DNA from: Bacillota bacterium
GTDB lineage: Bacteria; Bacillota; Clostridia; Oscillospirales; Butyricicoccaceae
Length of the DNA stretch: 6,688 nt
Direction: 5' to 3'
Assembly (NCBI GenBank): GCA_030705725.1
Contig: JAUZPW010000080.1
Location: forward strand, 1-6,688
Shown here: one piece after another, positions 1-6,559 of the stretch
How the letters are laid out: each line of letters starts with the position of its first letter
Position numbering within the stretch: position 1 is the stretch's first letter
Translations under genes and position numbers: made by a program
The notes under the pieces: model-generated
Database searches by the model: none
Told to the model about the DNA's origin: nothing
The model's input: only the letters and a program-made list of their open reading frames with translations

Positions 1-210
1 AATCTCGTCAAGCGAAAGATTGATTTCCTTTAGTACCTGTATTGCCATGAACATATCAAACTGCTGATAGGAATAATACCGGTACCCGTTGGCGCTGACC
101 CTGCACGGTGAAAAAAGCCCGATTTCATCGTAATAAAAAAGCGTTTGCTTTTTTACTCCGCATATTTTAGCGAATTCTCCGGTCGTATACAGCAAATCCT
201 GCATATTCAT
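1..210 (-). CDS. MerR-family transcriptional regulator, N-terminal part (cut by window start)
   Basis: The 70 visible codons encode a MerR-type winged helix-turn-helix DNA-binding domain. The HTH lies at about residues 9-27 (TTGEFAKICGVKKQTLFYYD), followed by the signature FYYDEIGLF and the wing NGYRYYSYQQF at about 41-51. The start of the next helix, ending LSLDEI, is at the window edge. This order resembles BmrR-like regulators, which twist a promoter with an over-long spacer to activate it, but the C-terminal sensor domain lies outside the window, so ligand and targets are unknown. The ATG at 210 is preferred over the in-frame ATG at 204 because GGGGGA sits 9 nt upstream of it. The gene follows uvrA by 38 bp on the same strand with no terminator between them, so readthrough from uvrBA is likely. 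GC is about 41% by hand count, lower than uvrA. Family assignment is firm; function is not. Confidence 0.9.
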   Translation of the reverse strand, partial: MNMQDLLYTTGEFAKICGVKKQTLFYYDEIGLFSPCRVSANGYRYYSYQQFDMFMAIQVLKEINLSLDEI

Positions 211-248
211 CCGTGTTTGTCCCCCGATTCCGCACTTCGCTCAAGATT

Positions 249-3077
249 CTATTTCGTTAAATATGCTTTCAGATATTCTCCCGTGAAGGAATCTTTGTTT
301 TCCGCAACCTGCTCCGGCGTTCCCACGCAGACGACATGCCCGCCGGCGTCGCCGCCCTCGGGTCCGAGGTCTATGATATAATCCGCGGTTTTAATTACCT
401 CAAGATTGTGCTCGATAACGACAACGGTGTTGCCGCCTTCGACAAGCGCAAGCAGCACCTCAATAAGCCTGTGCACGTCGGCGATATGCAGGCCCGTCGT
501 GGGCTCGTCCAGAATATATACCGTTTTCCCCGTCGGGCGTTTTGAAAGCTCCGTCGCAAGCTTTACGCGCTGAGCCTCGCCGCCCGACAGTGTGGTCGAC
601 GGCTGTCCGAGACGGACATAGCCAAGCCCGACCTCTTTGAGTGTTTCCAGCTTTTTCTGTATCTTCGGCATGTTTTCAAAAAAGACGGTGCTTTCCTCAA
701 CGGTCATATCGAGCACCTCCGAGATGTTCTTGCCCTTGTAGCGCACGTCCAGCGTCTCGCGGTTATACCGTTTCCCCTTGCAGACATCGCACGGCACGTA
801 AATATCCGGAAGAAAGTGCATCTCGATTTTGATAAGCCCGTCGCCGCCGCAGGCCTCGCACCTGCCGCCTTTAATATTGAACGAAAAACGGCCCGGCCCG
901 TAACCGCGTGCCTTCGCGTCCTGCGTCTTTGAAAAAAGATCGCGTATGTCGGTAAAAACCCCCGTGTAGGTCGCGGGGTTCGACCTGGGCGTACGTCCTA
1001 TAGGGGACTGGTCTATATTTATGACCTTGTCGAGGTATTCCATGCCCATAATCTCTTCGCAGGCGCCCGCCTTGGTTCGGGCGCCGTTGAGTTCCGACGC
1101 CAGCGTTTTGTAAAGTATTTCGTTGACAAGCGACGATTTGCCCGATCCCGAGACGCCGGTCACGCATGTAAAGGTCCCCAGCGGAATGGAAACATCGATC
1201 TTCTTGAGGTTGTTTTCCGACGCCCCGACTACTTTAAGAAATTTACCGTTTCCCGGCCTGCGTTTGTCGGGCACGGGCACCCTTTTTTTCCCGCTCAGAT
1301 ACTGGCCCGTAAGAGACGTTTCGCATTTTTTGATTTCTTCGACGTCTCCCGCGCAGACTATCTCCCCGCCGTGTATTCCCGCTCCGGGCCCGACGTCTAT
1401 GATATGATCCGCGGCGTACATAGTGTCCTCGTCGTGCTCCACGACTATAAGCGTATTTCCGAGATCGCGGAGCCTCTTAAGCGTCGCGAGAAGCTTCTGG
1501 TTGTCCCTCTGGTGCAGGCCGATCGAGGGCTCGTCCAGTATATACAGCACGCCCATAAGCGACGAGCCTATCTGCGTCGCCAGCCTTATGCGCTGGCTTT
1601 CGCCGCCCGAAAGCGTCCCCGAGGCCCTCGAAAGGGTAAGATACTGAAGCCCCACGCTTTTAAGAAAGCCGAGCCTTTCAAGTATCTCTTTGATTATCCT
1701 GTCCGAAATCATGTGTTCCTTTTCGGTCAGGCTCAGCGCTTTTATAAAATCTATCGCGTCAGTTACGGACATATCCGTAAAATCAGAGATCGAAAGCCCC
1801 CCGACAGTAACGGCAAGGACTTCCCTTTTAAGCCGTTTTCCATGACAGTCGGGGCACGGCACGGCGCTCATGCACTCCTCGATCTCCGCGCGCGAGTATT
1901 CGCTCGTCGTTTCGCGGTAACGCCGCTCGAGGTTCCTTATCACACCCTCGAAGGACTGCTGATAGCTTCCTCCTCCGCCTTCCCTCTTCCAATGCAGCGC
2001 AAGCTTCTCGCCTCCGGTTCCGTAAAGGATGGCGTTAACGGCGTCCTTGGGCAGCGTCTTAAAAGGGGCTTTCAGCGAAAACCCGAATTTTTTTGATAAC
2101 GCGTCGTAATACATTCTTGAAATGCTTCCGGGCTCCGTCCCAGACCAGCCCGAAGCGCATACGGCGCCCTCAAGGATAGACAGTGAAGGGTTCGGAACGA
2201 TCCTCGCGGGGTCGATCTCAAGCCTCTGCCCGAGGCCTGTGCAGGTCGGGCACGCCCCGTAAGGATTGTTAAAGGAAAACATTCTCGGCGTCATTTCCTC
2301 AATGCTTATGCCGCAAATATCGCAGGCGTAATTCTGCGAGAACATAAGGTCACGGTTTTCGTCGACCAGCTCCGCGATCACGATCCCCCCCGAGATGCCC
2401 GCCGCGGTCTCAACCGAGTCCGTCATGCGTTTTCTGACCTCGTCGTTGATTACAAGCCGGTCGACCACAAACTCAATGTTGTGCTTTTTATTCTTGTCGA
2501 GCTTTATTTCCTCGGAAAGATCGTAAACCGAGCCGTCTACGCGCACACGCACGTACCCGCTCTTTCGCGCGTCGTCGAGCACCTTGTGGTATTCGCCCTT
2601 TCGCGCGCGCACGACGGGCGAGAGAATCTGAAGCCTCGTCCCCACCTTAAGCTGCATAAGCTGGTCGATTATCTGGTCTATTGTCTGCTGCTTGATTTCC
2701 CTGCCGCATTTCGGGCAGTGCATCACGCCGATTCTCGCCCACATAAGGCGCAGATAATCGTAAATCTCGGTCACCGTGCCGACGGTCGAACGCGGGTTTT
2801 TCGACGTCGTTTTCTGATCGATGGAAATAGCCGGAGAAAGCCCCTCGATATAGTCGACGTCAGGCTTGTCCATCTGCCCCAGAAACTGCCGCGCGTATGA
2901 GGAAAGCGACTCGACATAGCGTCTCTGCCCCTCGGCGTATATCGTGTCGAACGCGAGCGACGATTTTCCCGAGCCCGAAATGCCGGTCAGTACGGTCAGC
3001 TTGTCGCGCGGTATCTCAACGTCAATGTTCTTGAGGTTATGCTCCCTCGCGCCCTTTATAAAAATATTGTCCCGCAT
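249..3077 (-). CDS. uvrA: UvrABC excinuclease subunit A, DNA damage-sensing ATPase
   Basis: UvrA dimerises, scans DNA for helix distortions and loads UvrB at the lesion, starting nucleotide excision repair in the cytoplasm. The protein is full length (942 aa; the E. coli protein is 940) with two ABC ATPase modules. Module I has Walker A at 32-39 (GISGSGKS), signature LSGGE at 489-493 and Walker B ending D515-E516. Module II has Walker A at 641-648 (GVSGSGKS), signature LSGGE at 830-834 and Walker B ending D857-E858. Two CxxC pairs form the first zinc module (C252/C255, C276/C279) and two the DNA-binding zinc module (C740/C743, C763/C766). Further pairs at C121/C124 and C408/C411 fit the third zinc site known in the family. 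No key residue is missing. The ATG overlaps the uvrB stop as TAATG, and its SD (GGGAG, 10 nt upstream) lies in the last uvrB codons, implying coupled translation in one SOS-controlled message. Confidence 0.99.
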   Translation of the reverse strand: MRDNIFIKGAREHNLKNIDVEIPRDKLTVLTGISGSGKSSLAFDTIYAEGQRRYVESLSSYARQFLGQMDKPDVDYIEGLSPAISIDQKTTSKNPRSTVGTVTEIYDYLRLMWARIGVMHCPKCGREIKQQTIDQIIDQLMQLKVGTRLQILSPVVRARKGEYHKVLDDARKSGYVRVRVDGSVYDLSEEIKLDKNKKHNIEFVVDRLVINDEVRKRMTDSVETAAGISGGIVIAELVDENRDLMFSQNYACDICGISIEEMTPRMFSFNNPYGACPTCTGLGQRLEIDPARIVPNPSLSILEGAVCASGWSGTEPGSISRMYYDALSKKFGFSLKAPFKTLPKDAVNAILYGTGGEKLALHWKREGGGGSYQQSFEGVIRNLERRYRETTSEYSRAEIEECMSAVPCPDCHGKRLKREVLAVTVGGLSISDFTDMSVTDAIDFIKALSLTEKEHMISDRIIKEILERLGFLKSVGLQYLTLSRASGTLSGGESQRIRLATQIGSSLMGVLYILDEPSIGLHQRDNQKLLATLKRLRDLGNTLIVVEHDEDTMYAADHIIDVGPGAGIHGGEIVCAGDVEEIKKCETSLTGQYLSGKKRVPVPDKRRPGNGKFLKVVGASENNLKKIDVSIPLGTFTCVTGVSGSGKSSLVNEILYKTLASELNGARTKAGACEEIMGMEYLDKVINIDQSPIGRTPRSNPATYTGVFTDIRDLFSKTQDAKARGYGPGRFSFNIKGGRCEACGGDGLIKIEMHFLPDIYVPCDVCKGKRYNRETLDVRYKGKNISEVLDMTVEESTVFFENMPKIQKKLETLKEVGLGYVRLGQPSTTLSGGEAQRVKLATELSKRPTGKTVYILDEPTTGLHIADVHRLIEVLLALVEGGNTVVVIEHNLEVIKTADYIIDLGPEGGDAGGHVVCVGTPEQVAENKDSFTGEYLKAYLTK

Positions 3078-5044
3078 TATTTCTTTTCTCCCATAAGCTC
3101 TTTGATTTTATCGCGCAGAACAGCCGCATATTCGAACTCGAGCATTTTCGCGGCCTCCTTCATATCCTTCGTCAACTCGTCGATCATTCTCTGTTTTTCC
3201 TTTTTCTTGAGCTTGTTCGGATCGATAGCCGCGCTTACCGACGCGCTCGCGGAAATCTCGATTATATCGCGCACGTTCTTAATGATCGTCTTCGGTATGA
3301 TGCCGTGCTCCTCGTTATACTTCATCTGCAGCGCGCGGCGGCGGTTAGTCTCGCTTATGGCGCGCTTCATCGAATCGGTCTCGCGGTCGGCGTACATGAT
3401 TACCTGTCCTCCGGCGTTTCTCGCCGCGCGTCCTATGGTCTGGACAAGCGACGTCTCGCTGCGCAGAAATCCCTCGCGGTCGGCGTCGAGTATCGCGACG
3501 AGCGATACTTCCGGCAGGTCAAGCCCCTCTCTCAGAAGGTTTATCCCGACAAGCACATCGAACGTGCCGAGCCTTAGGTCGCGTATAAGCTGCATACGCT
3601 CGATCGTCACAATATCGTGATGCAGGTAGCGCACCTTAATGCCGGACTGCTCAAGATACGCCGTAAGATCCTCCGCCATCTTTTTGGTAAGCGTCGTAAC
3701 AAGCACACGCTCGTTTTTGTCCGTGCGGATTTTAATTTCGTTTATAAGATCGTCTATCTGCCCCTCGACGGGCCTGACGGAAATCACCGGATCAACAAGC
3801 CCGGTCGGGCGTATGACCTGCTCCACGATCTGCGACGAGCGGCTCCTCTCGTATTCCGACGGAGTCGCGCTGACGTAAACCACCTGATTTATCCGGTCTG
3901 TAAACTCGTCGAAGGTCAGCGGGCGGTTGTCGTAAGCCGACGGGAGCCTGAAGCCGTATTCCACGAGCGCTTCCTTCCTCGCGCGGTCGCCGTGGTACAT
4001 GCCCCTCGCCTGAGGCATAGTGACATGCGATTCGTCCACCATAAGGAGCCAGTCCTTCGGGAAATAGTCGAGAAGCGTAAACGGCGCGCTGCCCGGCGCC
4101 CTGCCCGCGAGCACGCGCGAATAGTTTTCGACGCCGGAGCAGAAGCCGATCTCCCTGAGCATTTCGATGTCGTACATAGTGCGCTGCTTTATGCGCTGGG
4201 CCTCGAGAAGCTTCCCCTCTTTTTCAAAATACGCGACCCGCTCCGTCAGCTCGCTTTCAAGCTCAATAACCGCTCTGTCCAGATGATCCTTTGGCGTAAC
4301 GTAGTGCGACGCGGGGTAAATCGCGACGTGTGAAAGCAGCCTCCGCGGCACTCCCGTCACGACGTTTATTTCCGATATTCTCTCGATTTCCGAGCCGAAA
4401 AATTCAACCCTTATGGCATAGTCGTCCGTGTACGACGGGCGTATTTCGACGGTGTCGCCCCTGACGCGGAAACGGTTTCTTTCAAAAGCGATGTCGTTTC
4501 TTTCGTACTGTATCTCCACAAGCTTACGCAGAAGCTCGTCTCGGTTCCTCTGCTGGCCCTGCCGGAGCGAAATGACCATGTTTTTGTAATCGATCGGGTT
4601 GCCCAGGGAATAAATGCACGAAATACTCGCAACAATAAGGACGTCCCTGCGTTCAAAAAGCGCGGACGTCGCGGAATGGCGCAGCCTGTCTATTTCCTCG
4701 TTGATGCTTGAATCCTTTTCAATATAGGTATCGGTCGAAGGTATATACGCCTCCGGCTGATAATAATCGTAATAGCTGACAAAAAACTCGACCGCATTTT
4801 CGGGGAAAAACTCGCGGAACTCGGAGCAAAGCTGCGCGGCAAGCGTTTTGTTGTGCGCCAGCACCAGGGTCGGGCGCTGCACCTTTTCAATCACCTTTGC
4901 CATGGTATAGGTTTTCCCCGAACCCGTAACGCCCAGAAGCGTCTGCTCCTGAAAGCCCAGCTCGACGCCATTTGCAATTTTTTCAATTGCTTCCGGCTGG
5001 TCGCCGGACGGCACATATTCGCTTACAACCTTAAACTCCGGCAT
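3077..5044 (-). CDS. uvrB: UvrABC excinuclease subunit B, damage-verifying helicase-like ATPase
   Basis: UvrB is handed DNA by UvrA, uses ATP to open and verify the lesion, and recruits UvrC for incision. The 655-aa product has the usual family length and all expected parts. Walker A is at 38-45 (GVTGSGKT). The damage-probing beta-hairpin region is at about 91-111 and rich in tyrosine (YYDYYQPEAY). Walker B DESH is at 337-340, SATPSEYE at 392-399, and helicase motif VI QTIGRAARN at 535-543. A C-terminal UVR coiled-coil at about 615-652 is the UvrC-contacting element. The ATG at 5044 has a strong extended SD (GGGGTGAT) directly upstream and matches the usual N-terminus of the family. It is the first gene of the uvrB-uvrA unit, under a sigma-A promoter containing a LexA box. 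No frameshift or truncation is seen. Confidence 0.99.
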   Translation of the reverse strand: MPEFKVVSEYVPSGDQPEAIEKIANGVELGFQEQTLLGVTGSGKTYTMAKVIEKVQRPTLVLAHNKTLAAQLCSEFREFFPENAVEFFVSYYDYYQPEAYIPSTDTYIEKDSSINEEIDRLRHSATSALFERRDVLIVASISCIYSLGNPIDYKNMVISLRQGQQRNRDELLRKLVEIQYERNDIAFERNRFRVRGDTVEIRPSYTDDYAIRVEFFGSEIERISEINVVTGVPRRLLSHVAIYPASHYVTPKDHLDRAVIELESELTERVAYFEKEGKLLEAQRIKQRTMYDIEMLREIGFCSGVENYSRVLAGRAPGSAPFTLLDYFPKDWLLMVDESHVTMPQARGMYHGDRARKEALVEYGFRLPSAYDNRPLTFDEFTDRINQVVYVSATPSEYERSRSSQIVEQVIRPTGLVDPVISVRPVEGQIDDLINEIKIRTDKNERVLVTTLTKKMAEDLTAYLEQSGIKVRYLHHDIVTIERMQLIRDLRLGTFDVLVGINLLREGLDLPEVSLVAILDADREGFLRSETSLVQTIGRAARNAGGQVIMYADRETDSMKRAISETNRRRALQMKYNEEHGIIPKTIIKNVRDIIEISASASVSAAIDPNKLKKKEKQRMIDELTKDMKEAAKMLEFEYAAVLRDKIKELMGEKK

Positions 5045-5050
5045 TTTATC

Positions 5051-5055
5051 ACCCC
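5051..5055 (-). promoter_or_regulatory. uvrB ribosome-binding site at the extreme 5' end of the message
   Basis: GGGGT followed by GAT reads as an extended match to the anti-Shine-Dalgarno core, 6 nt before the uvrB ATG. From the -10 position, the predicted transcription start is at about 5055, so the SD would be the first bases of the mRNA and the leader only about 11 nt. Confidence 0.7.
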
Positions 5056-5090
5056 GAAAGCATTATAACAGAACATCTGTTCCTGTGCAA
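5055..5090 (-). promoter_or_regulatory. Sigma-A promoter of uvrB-uvrA
   Basis: On the minus strand TTGCAC (5085-5090) is separated by exactly 17 bp from a perfect TATAAT (5062-5067). The -35 matches 5 of 6 consensus bases, so the unrepressed promoter should be strong. The expected start is a G near 5055, 11 nt before the uvrB ATG. The spacer contains the LexA operator, so repressor and RNA polymerase cannot bind together. Confidence 0.92.
5071..5082 (-). promoter_or_regulatory. LexA (DinR) SOS operator in the uvrBA promoter
   Basis: GAACATCTGTTC is a perfect GAAC-N4-GTTC palindrome, the operator core of LexA/DinR in Bacillus and Clostridia. It lies wholly inside the -35/-10 spacer of the uvrBA promoter. 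Dyad symmetry continues partly outside the core, with ACA on one side and CTGT on the other. LexA should repress uvrB-uvrA until RecA-stimulated cleavage after DNA damage, the usual control of uvrBA in Firmicutes. No second copy of the box was seen in the window. Confidence 0.93.
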
Positions 5091-5092
5091 TA

Positions 5093-5118
5093 GGACACAC
5101 CCAAAAAAAGGTGTGTCC
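5093..5118. repeat. Perfect 9-bp inverted repeat between radC and the uvrBA promoter
   Basis: GGACACACC (5093-5101) and GGTGTGTCC (5110-5118) are exact reverse complements separated by 8 nt, seven of them A on the plus strand. In radC-sense RNA this folds into a 9-bp stem with a U-rich loop, starting about 27 nt after the radC stop. No T-run follows the stem in either direction, so it is not a standard intrinsic terminator. It ends 2 bp from the uvrBA -35. It could be a weak 3' end for the pyrE-radC mRNA, an operator, or an upstream promoter element. Confidence 0.8.
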
Positions 5119-5145
5119 GAAAAGGAATATTAAGTAATTATTGAC

Positions 5146-5826
5146 TTAAACTCTGCGGATAAACCCGCTGTCGGCCAAAGATACAAAATCATCGTCGGCG
5201 ACGATTATATGGTCGATAAAAAGCAGCCCGACCGCCCGTAACGCCTCCTGTATTCTCTGCGTCGTGCCGAGGTCCTCGGGGGACGGCAGCGCGACCCCGC
5301 CGGGGTGGTTGTGCGCGATGATGATTCCGGAAGCGTTGTACCTGAAAGCGGTCTCGATTATTTTTCTAATGTTGACCTGCGTCGAATTGACGCTTCCTTC
5401 GAAAATCATCTGACACGAGAGCACCTTGCATTTGGTGTCCAGGCAGACAAGAAAAACCGTTTCGTTTCTTCTCGCGATATAATAAGGCAAAAGGAATTTT
5501 CCGGCCTTTTCCGTGGAATTCAGGCAAGTGTCCTCGGAGCTGCAGATCATGTACCTTCTGGCAAGCTGAGGAATAAGCTTAATAAGCGACGCAACCGTTT
5601 CACCGACGCCCTGAACTTTCAGCAGATCCTCGTACGGCGCGTCAAAAACGGCTTTCAGATTTCCGAATTTCTTGATAAGTCGGTGGGCGAGCTCGTTGGT
5701 ATCCTTTTGCGGCACCGCATAGAACAAAAGCAGCTCAAGCACGTTGTGCGGCGGAAAGCTGTCGAGGCTTTCATTCAAAAACCGTTCTCTGACCCTTTTT
5801 CTGTGACCAGAATGTACCGACATCAT
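5146..5826 (-). CDS. radC: RadC-family JAB/JAMM domain protein
   Basis: The product (226 aa, normal for the family) has an N-terminal region with a helix-hairpin-helix motif at about 66-88 (VQGVGETVASL) and a C-terminal JAB/MPN domain. The JAMM metal motif HxHx7SxxD is intact, with H172, H174, S182 and D185, and E143 is a candidate upstream acidic residue. The loop reads HNHPGG where HNHPSG is common. The name comes from a historical assignment to DNA repair. The E. coli phenotype was later traced to recG, and the biochemical role is unsettled although the fold suggests a metal-dependent hydrolase. Two adjacent ATGs (5826 and 5823) follow the SD GAGGT, with 4-5 or 7-8 nt spacing, so the true start may be the second. 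The gene lies 7 bp after pyrE, and its SD overlaps the pyrE stop codon, so it is probably translated with pyrE from the pyrE promoter. Confidence 0.95.
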   Translation of the reverse strand: MMSVHSGHRKRVRERFLNESLDSFPPHNVLELLLFYAVPQKDTNELAHRLIKKFGNLKAVFDAPYEDLLKVQGVGETVASLIKLIPQLARRYMICSSEDTCLNSTEKAGKFLLPYYIARRNETVFLVCLDTKCKVLSCQMIFEGSVNSTQVNIRKIIETAFRYNASGIIIAHNHPGGVALPSPEDLGTTQRIQEALRAVGLLFIDHIIVADDDFVSLADSGFIRRV

Positions 5827-5829
5827 AAA

Positions 5830-5836
5830 TACCTCA
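5830..5836 (-). promoter_or_regulatory. radC ribosome-binding site overlapping the pyrE stop codon
   Basis: The minus strand reads TGAGGTA, in which the pyrE stop TGA shares its last two bases with the SD GAGG of radC. A ribosome terminating on pyrE would sit on the radC initiation region, which suggests coupling or reinitiation. Confidence 0.75.
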
Positions 5837-6412
5837 GTTCACTTTTCGGCTTCCGGGCTTTACAATGCTTTTGCCCTCCCTGCAGAGCGGGCATTCGTCG
5901 GCTTCATATGACTGCACTTTCATTGATATAACCGCCTTGAAAGGAACGCCGAAATCGATTTCGCCGCCGGTGCGGTCGACTATAGCTCCCACTCCGGCCA
6001 GCACGCCGCCGGCCTCCTTAACAAGGTTTATCACTTCTTTGACGGAGCCGCCCGTGGTCACTACGTCCTCGACAATCAGAACGCGCTGTCCCGGGTTAAC
6101 CGCAAAACCGCGGCGGAGGGTCATAACGCCGTTTTCGCGCTCCGCGAAGAAGTTGTCGCAGCCAAGATGGCGGCTGACCTCGTAAGCCATCTGTATAGCG
6201 CCCATAGCCGGCCCGATAACAACGTCGATTTTCTCATCTCTGAAATAATCCGCCAGCGCCGAGCAAAGCTCTTCCGAGTATTTTGTATTCCTAAAAATCT
6301 TGGCGCATTGCAGATACCTGTCCGAGTGCCTCCCGGACGTAAGCAGGAAATGGCCCTCCAAAAGCACCCCGGCTTCTTTCAGGACTGCAAGTACACGTTC
6401 TTCAGTAAGCAT
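5834..6412 (-). CDS. pyrE: Orotate phosphoribosyltransferase
   Basis: PyrE transfers ribose-5-phosphate from PRPP to orotate, giving OMP in de novo pyrimidine synthesis (cytoplasmic). The type I PRTase PRPP loop is clear: VLIVEDVVTTGGSV, with the E-D pair and TTGGS phosphate loop. Other landmarks are GHFLLTSGRHSDRY near the N-terminus, IGPAMGA, and FAERENGVMTLRRGF. The C-terminal ECPLCREG with its CxxC points to the Thermus/clostridial PyrE subfamily rather than the E. coli type. The start at 6412 (192 aa, MLTEERVL) is preferred to the ATG at 6430 (198 aa). AAAGGG lies 9 nt before 6412, while no SD precedes 6430, and family members typically begin close to MLTEE. It is first in a pyrE-radC unit with a clear promoter. 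No PyrR attenuator is visible. No other pyr gene is present in the window. Confidence 0.96.
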   Translation of the reverse strand: MLTEERVLAVLKEAGVLLEGHFLLTSGRHSDRYLQCAKIFRNTKYSEELCSALADYFRDEKIDVVIGPAMGAIQMAYEVSRHLGCDNFFAERENGVMTLRRGFAVNPGQRVLIVEDVVTTGGSVKEVINLVKEAGGVLAGVGAIVDRTGGEIDFGVPFKAVISMKVQSYEADECPLCREGKSIVKPGSRKVN

Positions 6413-6421
6413 AACATTTTG

Positions 6422-6427
6422 CCCTTT
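6422..6427 (-). promoter_or_regulatory. Ribosome-binding site deciding the pyrE start
   Basis: AAAGGG, 9 nt before the ATG at 6412, matches the anti-SD complement. It lies inside the coding frame if the upstream ATG at 6430 is used. The sequence before 6430 (a T-run and ac) holds no SD, so 6412 is the better start. Confidence 0.65.
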
Positions 6428-6444
6428 CATGTAAAAAAACTTAT

Positions 6445-6480
6445 TATTAATATTCTATTTTAGATAAGGGTAAAAGTCAA
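6445..6480 (-). promoter_or_regulatory. Sigma-A promoter of pyrE-radC
   Basis: TTGACT (6475-6480) and TAGAAT (6452-6457) on the minus strand are 17 bp apart and each matches the consensus at 5 of 6 positions. The predicted start near 6445 gives a leader of about 33 nt to the ATG at 6412. That is too short for a PyrR-type attenuator, and no terminator hairpin is seen in it. Confidence 0.85.
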
Positions 6481-6518
6481 AGTTTTTATTAATGTAAAAA
6501 AAGACGGGCTTAAAACTC

Positions 6519-6553
6519 TTGACAAATCGCTTTCTGCAATTATAATAATAAGA
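6519..6553 (+). promoter_or_regulatory. Sigma-A promoter of tRNA-Gln
   Basis: A perfect TTGACA (6519-6524) and a perfect TATAAT (6541-6546) are separated by 16 bp. Transcription should start near 6553, leaving a 5' leader of about 7 nt for RNase P to remove. Strong consensus promoters with short leaders are typical of stable RNA genes. The stretch 6481-6518 between this -35 and that of pyrE is A/T-rich, could act as an upstream element, and holds no gene. Confidence 0.88.
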
Positions 6554-6559
6554 GCATGT

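Noticed and set aside
211..248. A promoter or terminator between uvrA and the MerR gene
   Set aside because: Only an SD-like GGGGGA was found. No spaced -35/-10 pair, MerR-type 19-20 bp spacer or stable hairpin with a T-tract could be supported.
1371..2096. A 241-codon open frame on the plus strand opposite uvrA
   Set aside because: It lies wholly antisense to a complete, motif-rich uvrA. Its translation is rich in Arg/His/Leu/Pro with no recognisable domain, as expected for a shadow of a GC-rich gene.
3617..4333. A 238-codon open frame on the plus strand opposite uvrB
   Set aside because: It is wholly antisense to intact uvrB, has Arg-rich composition and no recognisable motif, and is a shadow frame.
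5093..5118. Calling the inverted repeat a standard intrinsic terminator for radC
   Set aside because: The T7 is in the loop, not after the stem, and the bases following the stem (TATTGCAC in the radC sense) lack a U-tract. It is kept as an inverted repeat of unknown role.
5305..5931. A 208-codon plus-strand frame across radC and the end of pyrE
   Set aside because: It is antisense to two well-supported genes and shows no family resemblance. The divergent pattern is explained by radC and pyrE codon use.
6413..6445. A PyrR-binding attenuator or other riboswitch in the pyrE leader
   Set aside because: The predicted leader is only about 33 nt, A/T-rich and without a hairpin followed by a T-run.
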